Of a stretch of DNA of 64,000 nt, positions 60,379 through 64,000 are shown in pieces. Origin of the DNA: Persicaria tinctoria (taxonomy: Eukaryota > Streptophyta > Magnoliopsida > Caryophyllales > Polygonaceae); assembly GCA_037127255.1 (NCBI GenBank), contig JBANSL010000002.1, forward strand, positions 95,696,519 to 95,760,518, written 5' to 3'. A program made the translations under genes and the position numbers. The notes beneath the pieces are model-generated. The model worked only from the letters and a program-made list of their open reading frames with translations, was not told the DNA's origin and did no database searches. The first letter of the stretch is position 1. Every line of letters begins with the position of its first letter.

Positions 60379-61430
60379 ACCTAGGGAATTTCTAGTAGAT
60401 TCTAATAAGATCTTGAAGTCCTTATTTATCGAGTTCTATATCGTCCAAATTTAGCACTTTGAGCAGCCGGTAGTTGGCATCATATATATGAAATAAATAA
60501 CTTTTAAAAAATGGGATGAAACTTCAAAAAATAAATAAATTTAATAATAATAAAAACTAAGGGGAAAAATAAGTTAAAAGGAAAAGACTCACCATCTTCA
60601 TTCAACATCCTTATCAAATGTCCTCTGGTAGGGAGTGTATTTAATCCAACACCAACGATTTTCTGAGCAGTCCATATATGGTAAGGAGCAATTACTTGAT
60701 CATATGCTTTCCACGCTGGATATATAAAGGAATCCCCCCTTCACAAAGTATTGTACGTACACAAATCAAACTCATTAATTATAGGATTTGAGATTTATAA
60801 TTACTATGTTATATTGTGCATTTTACAATCAACTAGTAATTCTTTTAGTAATTAGGAATGTGGCAAAAAAAAAGAAGAATTTCAACGCTGCAAGCCACCA
60901 CTGCACAAAAAGCATTCAAGTGACAATGAAGAATGTGGAATCAACTGTGTTGTCAATTCTTATTAGGCAAAGGTACACTATGAGCAATATATCACAGCAT
61001 CACACCATGGAGCAGTTAGTGCACCATTTAATTATTTTATTATAATTTAATTTAGAAAAAACTATGTATATGCTTAAAAAAATTTAAAAATTATATTTAT
61101 ATTACTAATATATATTTTTATATAGTTATATAATTTTATTTTAAAAAATCATGTTTTACCATTTTTAACAATTTTAAAAACAATATTTGAAAAAAATATA
61201 ATTATTAAAAATTTTATAAAAAAATATAAATATATGAAATAGATGTTAGTGATATAAATATAATTTTTTTTAAAGATAAAATAAATTTTAAAATATTTTT
61301 GTGAAGTAGAAATGGGATGTCAACTACAAAAAAGCATCCAAGTAAAGTAAAAAAAAAACTGTGTTGTCAGTTTTTATTAGGCACAGCCGCACAGGTACAC
61401 TATGACTCTATTGGGTGAAAATCATCTACA
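60379..61430. repeat. AT-rich region with first copies of a tandem/dispersed repeat
   Basis: The block near 60880-61060 (AAAAAGCATTCAAGTGACAA, TGTGTTGTCAATTCTTATTA, CAAAGGTACACTATGAGCAA, GTGCACCATTTAATTATT) recurs, diverged, near 61320-61420. The text between the copies is a long AT-rich tail. The short ORF at 60788-61045 is repeat-derived. Confidence 0.7.
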
Positions 61431-61713
61431 ACACCAGTATTAATTGTGTTAAATATTAATGATAAAAAAAATTTAAAAAATATAATTATGTTACAAATAA
61501 CTAGTATATATATATAATTTTTTTCATGAAAAAACATGTTTAAAAAATATTAAAATTATTATTATCAAATCATCATCTTTTCAATTTTAATATTTTTCAG
61601 TATATGTTTTTTCATGAAAAAATTATACAAATATATATGATTAATTATTTGTAACATAAATATTTTTTTTTTAATTTTTTTATCATAAATATTAAACACA
61701 ATTAATTTTGTGT
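61431..61713. mobile_element. Fold-back MITE-like element
   Basis: The left end ACACCAGTATTAATTGTGTT and, inverted, the right end ACACAAAATTAATTGTGTTT begin two long imperfect arms that extend to the centre (AATTTTTTTCATGAAAAAAC paired with the TTTTTTCATGAAAAAATT region). About 283 bp. No clear target duplication, so the class is open. Confidence 0.5.
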
Positions 61714-61731
61714 CACACATAGGGGTGTATG

Positions 61732-62309
61732 TAGACCTGTCATTCGGGTCTCGGGTAAATCGGGTTACCGGTCATTTCGGGTCAAGCCAAACCGGGTTTG
61801 TTCCAGGTTCGGGTCGACCCACCGGGTCAAAAAACTTGAACTTTTTGAAGATTTTTTTAAAATATTAAAATAAAATCAAAATTAAATAGTAATATAAATA
61901 TGTCAAATTAAACTAAATAATAATATTATAACTAAATTTATAAATATCATTATAATAATATTATTATATTAATATTTTAAGCATAAAAAAAATCATATTT
62001 ATACAAATAAGTGTTCTAGACATACTATAATTATAAAATAAATTATTTAACTTATGAGTGACCTTAACGAATACAATTGCATGACGAATATGTGTGGGGT
62101 CAATCTGGTGCCTTTGTGGTATCTACAAAGTGCTGACTCACCGGGTCGATTTTAACTCAACGGATTACCGGGTCTTGACCCTAAAAATACCGGGTAATTC
62201 GGGTTCGATCAATTTCGGGACCTGGGTCAAAAACACCGGGTTCAAACCCGTAAAATTACCGGGCGTACGGATCAAATTTTTCAGATCGGGTCATATTTTG
62301 ACAGGTTTA
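61732..62309. mobile_element. hAT-type non-autonomous element
   Basis: 578 bp flanked by the 8-bp duplication GGTGTATG (61724-61731 and 62310-62317). Left end TAGACCTGTCATTCGGGTC; right end, inverted, TAAACCTGTCAAAATATGACC. CGGGT-rich subterminal repeats flank an AT-rich core. The short ORF at 62094-62411 is not a gene. Confidence 0.85.
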
Positions 62310-62329
62310 GGTGTATGGGAGGTTGTAGG

Positions 62330-63050
62330 TGATTTGGACTCGACTCTATTAGGCATGATCAATATATCACACCATGGAGCACTTAGTGCACCATTTAAAT
62401 TATTATATTAATTGGCTAGGCTAATCCCAACTAAATTATTACCTTATTAATTTTTTTTAAAAAAATTATTATATTATAATTTAATTTTGAAAAAATTATA
62501 TTTATATTAATAACACATAAATTTTATATATTTATAAAATTTTATTTTGAAAAATCATATTTTACCATTTTTAATATAATTTTTTTAAAATAAAATAAAA
62601 TTTAAAATATTTTTGTGATGAAAAGAAGGGATCTCCGCTTCACAAAAAGCATGCAAGTGACAATGAAGAATGTGGAACCAACTGTGTTGTCAATTCTTAC
62701 TAGGCAAAGGTACACTATGAGCAATATATCACACCATGAACACTTAGTGCACCATTTAATTATTTTTATTATAATTTAATTTTGAAAAATAATTATATTT
62801 ATATTTCATATACTTACATTAAATGTTTATAAAATTTTATCATGAAAAATCACATTTAAAAAAATAAAGAAATTATTTTCTAATATAATTTATCTATTAA
62901 TTATATATAATTTTTAAATAATGAATTTTTATGATAAAATTTATAAATATATAAATATAAGTGTAAAGATATAAATATATTTAAAAAAAAAAGTAAAACT
63001 ATGCACGAAATAATTAAATGATAATGAGAGTTTATGGTGTGATACATATG
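62330..63050. repeat. Further copies of the 60.9-kb repeat
   Basis: Near 62345-62400 (CACACCATGGAGCACTTAGT) and 62638-62775 (AAAAAGCATGCAAGTGACAA, TGTGTTGTCAATTCTTACTA, CAAAGGTACACTATGAGC) the same block recurs in direct orientation with its AT-rich tail. Confidence 0.8.
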
Positions 63051-63077
63051 ATCTCCATCCCACTACGGGGATCGGAG

Positions 63078-63491
63078 TAGTGTCAAACGGGTCATTCGGG
63101 TCGGGTCACTTCGGGTCTCGGATAAAACGGGTTCCGGGTAGAATGGGTTCCGGATATTTTCGGGTTGACTAGAATTCGGGTTTCAGGTCATTTCGGGTTA
63201 GTCAATTTTTTTCTTTTTAAATTAAAAAAATCATGATTTGATAATTTTGCAATAAATTTTAATTATATATAAAAAAAAATTAAATATATTTAATTATAAA
63301 TCAACCAGGTCAATCGGGTAAAATTGGATCAAAATTACCGAGTCAATCGAGTCACCGAGTCGAAACCCAGATTACCCTGAAAATTCCCGGTTTTTCGGGT
63401 TCGGGTCGAAAAAATTTTCCGAGTTCGGGTTGAAAATTTTCCGGGCGTTCGGGTCGGGTCGACCGGGTCGGGTTGTGCTTTGACAGGTCTA
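63078..63491. mobile_element. Second hAT-type element, left end eroded
   Basis: The right end, inverted, reads TAGACCTGTCAAAGCACAAC; the left reads TAGTGTCAAACGGGTC, as if ACC were lost from TAGACCTGTCAAA. GGGTCGGGTC-rich subterminal repeats are present. No convincing 8-bp duplication. Confidence 0.65.
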
Positions 63492-63761
63492 AGTAGAGTG
63501 TTATCAAACAGCGAAGATTCCCTACATTAAGCGGTGTAACATTCAGTTTATCACTTAATTATTTTAGGTATAATTTAACTTAATTTTGAAAAAATTATAT
63601 TCATATTTCATATACTTATATTTACATATTTATGAATTTTATTATAAAAACTCATTATTTAAAAATTACATATATTTAATTACAAGATCGATTATATATA
63701 AAATAATTTATACAGTATATATTTTTAAGCAATAATTTTTCATCATAAAAATCAATATTTA
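63492..63761. other. AT-rich spacer
   Basis: Weakly resembles the AT-rich tail of the tandem repeat (CTTAATTATTTTAGGTATAA). No gene. Confidence 0.4.
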
Positions 63762-64000
63762 TCTATATCTATATCTATCTATATATCTATATCTATATAA
63801 TATACTAAAACAGAGGTCACTGGTGCGACCTCGCGACCACAAAATTTTCTGGATTAAGGCGGGATTATTTTTGCTTGCATGACATTTTCTGGATTAAAGT
63901 GGTATTATATTTCTAGGTCACATTAATTAATAAACAAATATAGTTAGCTAAAAACTTATCTTTTTACATAATTTATTCAATATAACCCTATAACTTATAT
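63762..64000 (+). mobile_element. Helitron 5' end, cut by the window edge
   Basis: A|TCTATATC opening, then TACTAAAACAGAGGTCACTG, a GCGACCTCGCG segment and TTTTCTGGATTAAGGCGGGA, in the same order as the 5' region of Helitron 2 (9962 downward on the minus strand). The 3' end lies beyond the window. Confidence 0.7.

Overview
This is nuclear DNA from a flowering plant, probably a eudicot. The reasons are split genes with GT-AG introns, a plant S-protein homologue family, plant transposon families (PIF/Harbinger, Helitron, Mutator-like, hAT, Stowaway, TRIM, LARD, Copia), a nuclear-type tRNA-His gene and an AAACCCT telomere-type tract. I cannot name the species from sequence alone.

Layout. 1-6214: right-hand part of a large PIF/Harbinger transposon with a Myb/SANT-like ORF1, a DDE transposase ORF2 (both disabled) and a third, spliced, antisense gene. 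6548-9962: two minus-strand Helitrons end to end, the second holding a 965-bp Mutator-like element with 9-bp target duplications. 9963-14776: the first two exons of a VIRILIZER (m6A writer subunit) homologue, cut off, then intron-like sequence. 14777-16628: a TRIM retroelement with about six LTRs, one block inverted. 17462-20189: a Mutator-like element carrying an OTU-protease-like gene, itself split by a 1.1-kb insertion. 20818-23298: an inverted duplication of an S-protein-homologue gene, one copy intact and one frameshifted. 24737-25365: an unidentified exon pair and a minisatellite. 26323-27679: DIM1 18S rRNA dimethyltransferase. 29086-38851: a 23-exon WD40/bromodomain (BRWD-like) gene. 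40122-40193: tRNA-His. 42170-52408: a very young LARD-type LTR retroelement without coding capacity, inserted in a TCGA-rich repeat. 52736-53886: a hAT element inside a 360-bp tandem repeat. 57290-58000: a Copia 3' remnant with a nested Stowaway MITE. 58894-60375: a second, non-autonomous PIF-like element. 60800-64000: AT-rich tandem repeats with small hAT elements, then the 5' end of a third Helitron.

The undamaged host genes I can defend are DIM1, the BRWD-like gene, tRNA-His and one S-protein homologue. DIM1 and the BRWD-like gene lie on the same strand about 1.4 kb apart. As I recall, the Arabidopsis counterparts are also neighbours (At2g47420 and At2g47410), so this pair is probably an old syntenic block within a transposon-rich region. 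Most of the rest is nested mobile DNA whose insertion order can be read from target-site duplications.

The most unusual items are the antisense third gene in the Harbinger element, the OTU gene in a Mutator-type element, the multi-LTR TRIM array with a 65-bp-arm palindrome, the asymmetric S-protein inverted duplication, and the LARD whose nearly identical LTRs differ by a 1.43-kb deletion. Exon boundaries, identities and similarities were read by eye; no alignment or database search was run.
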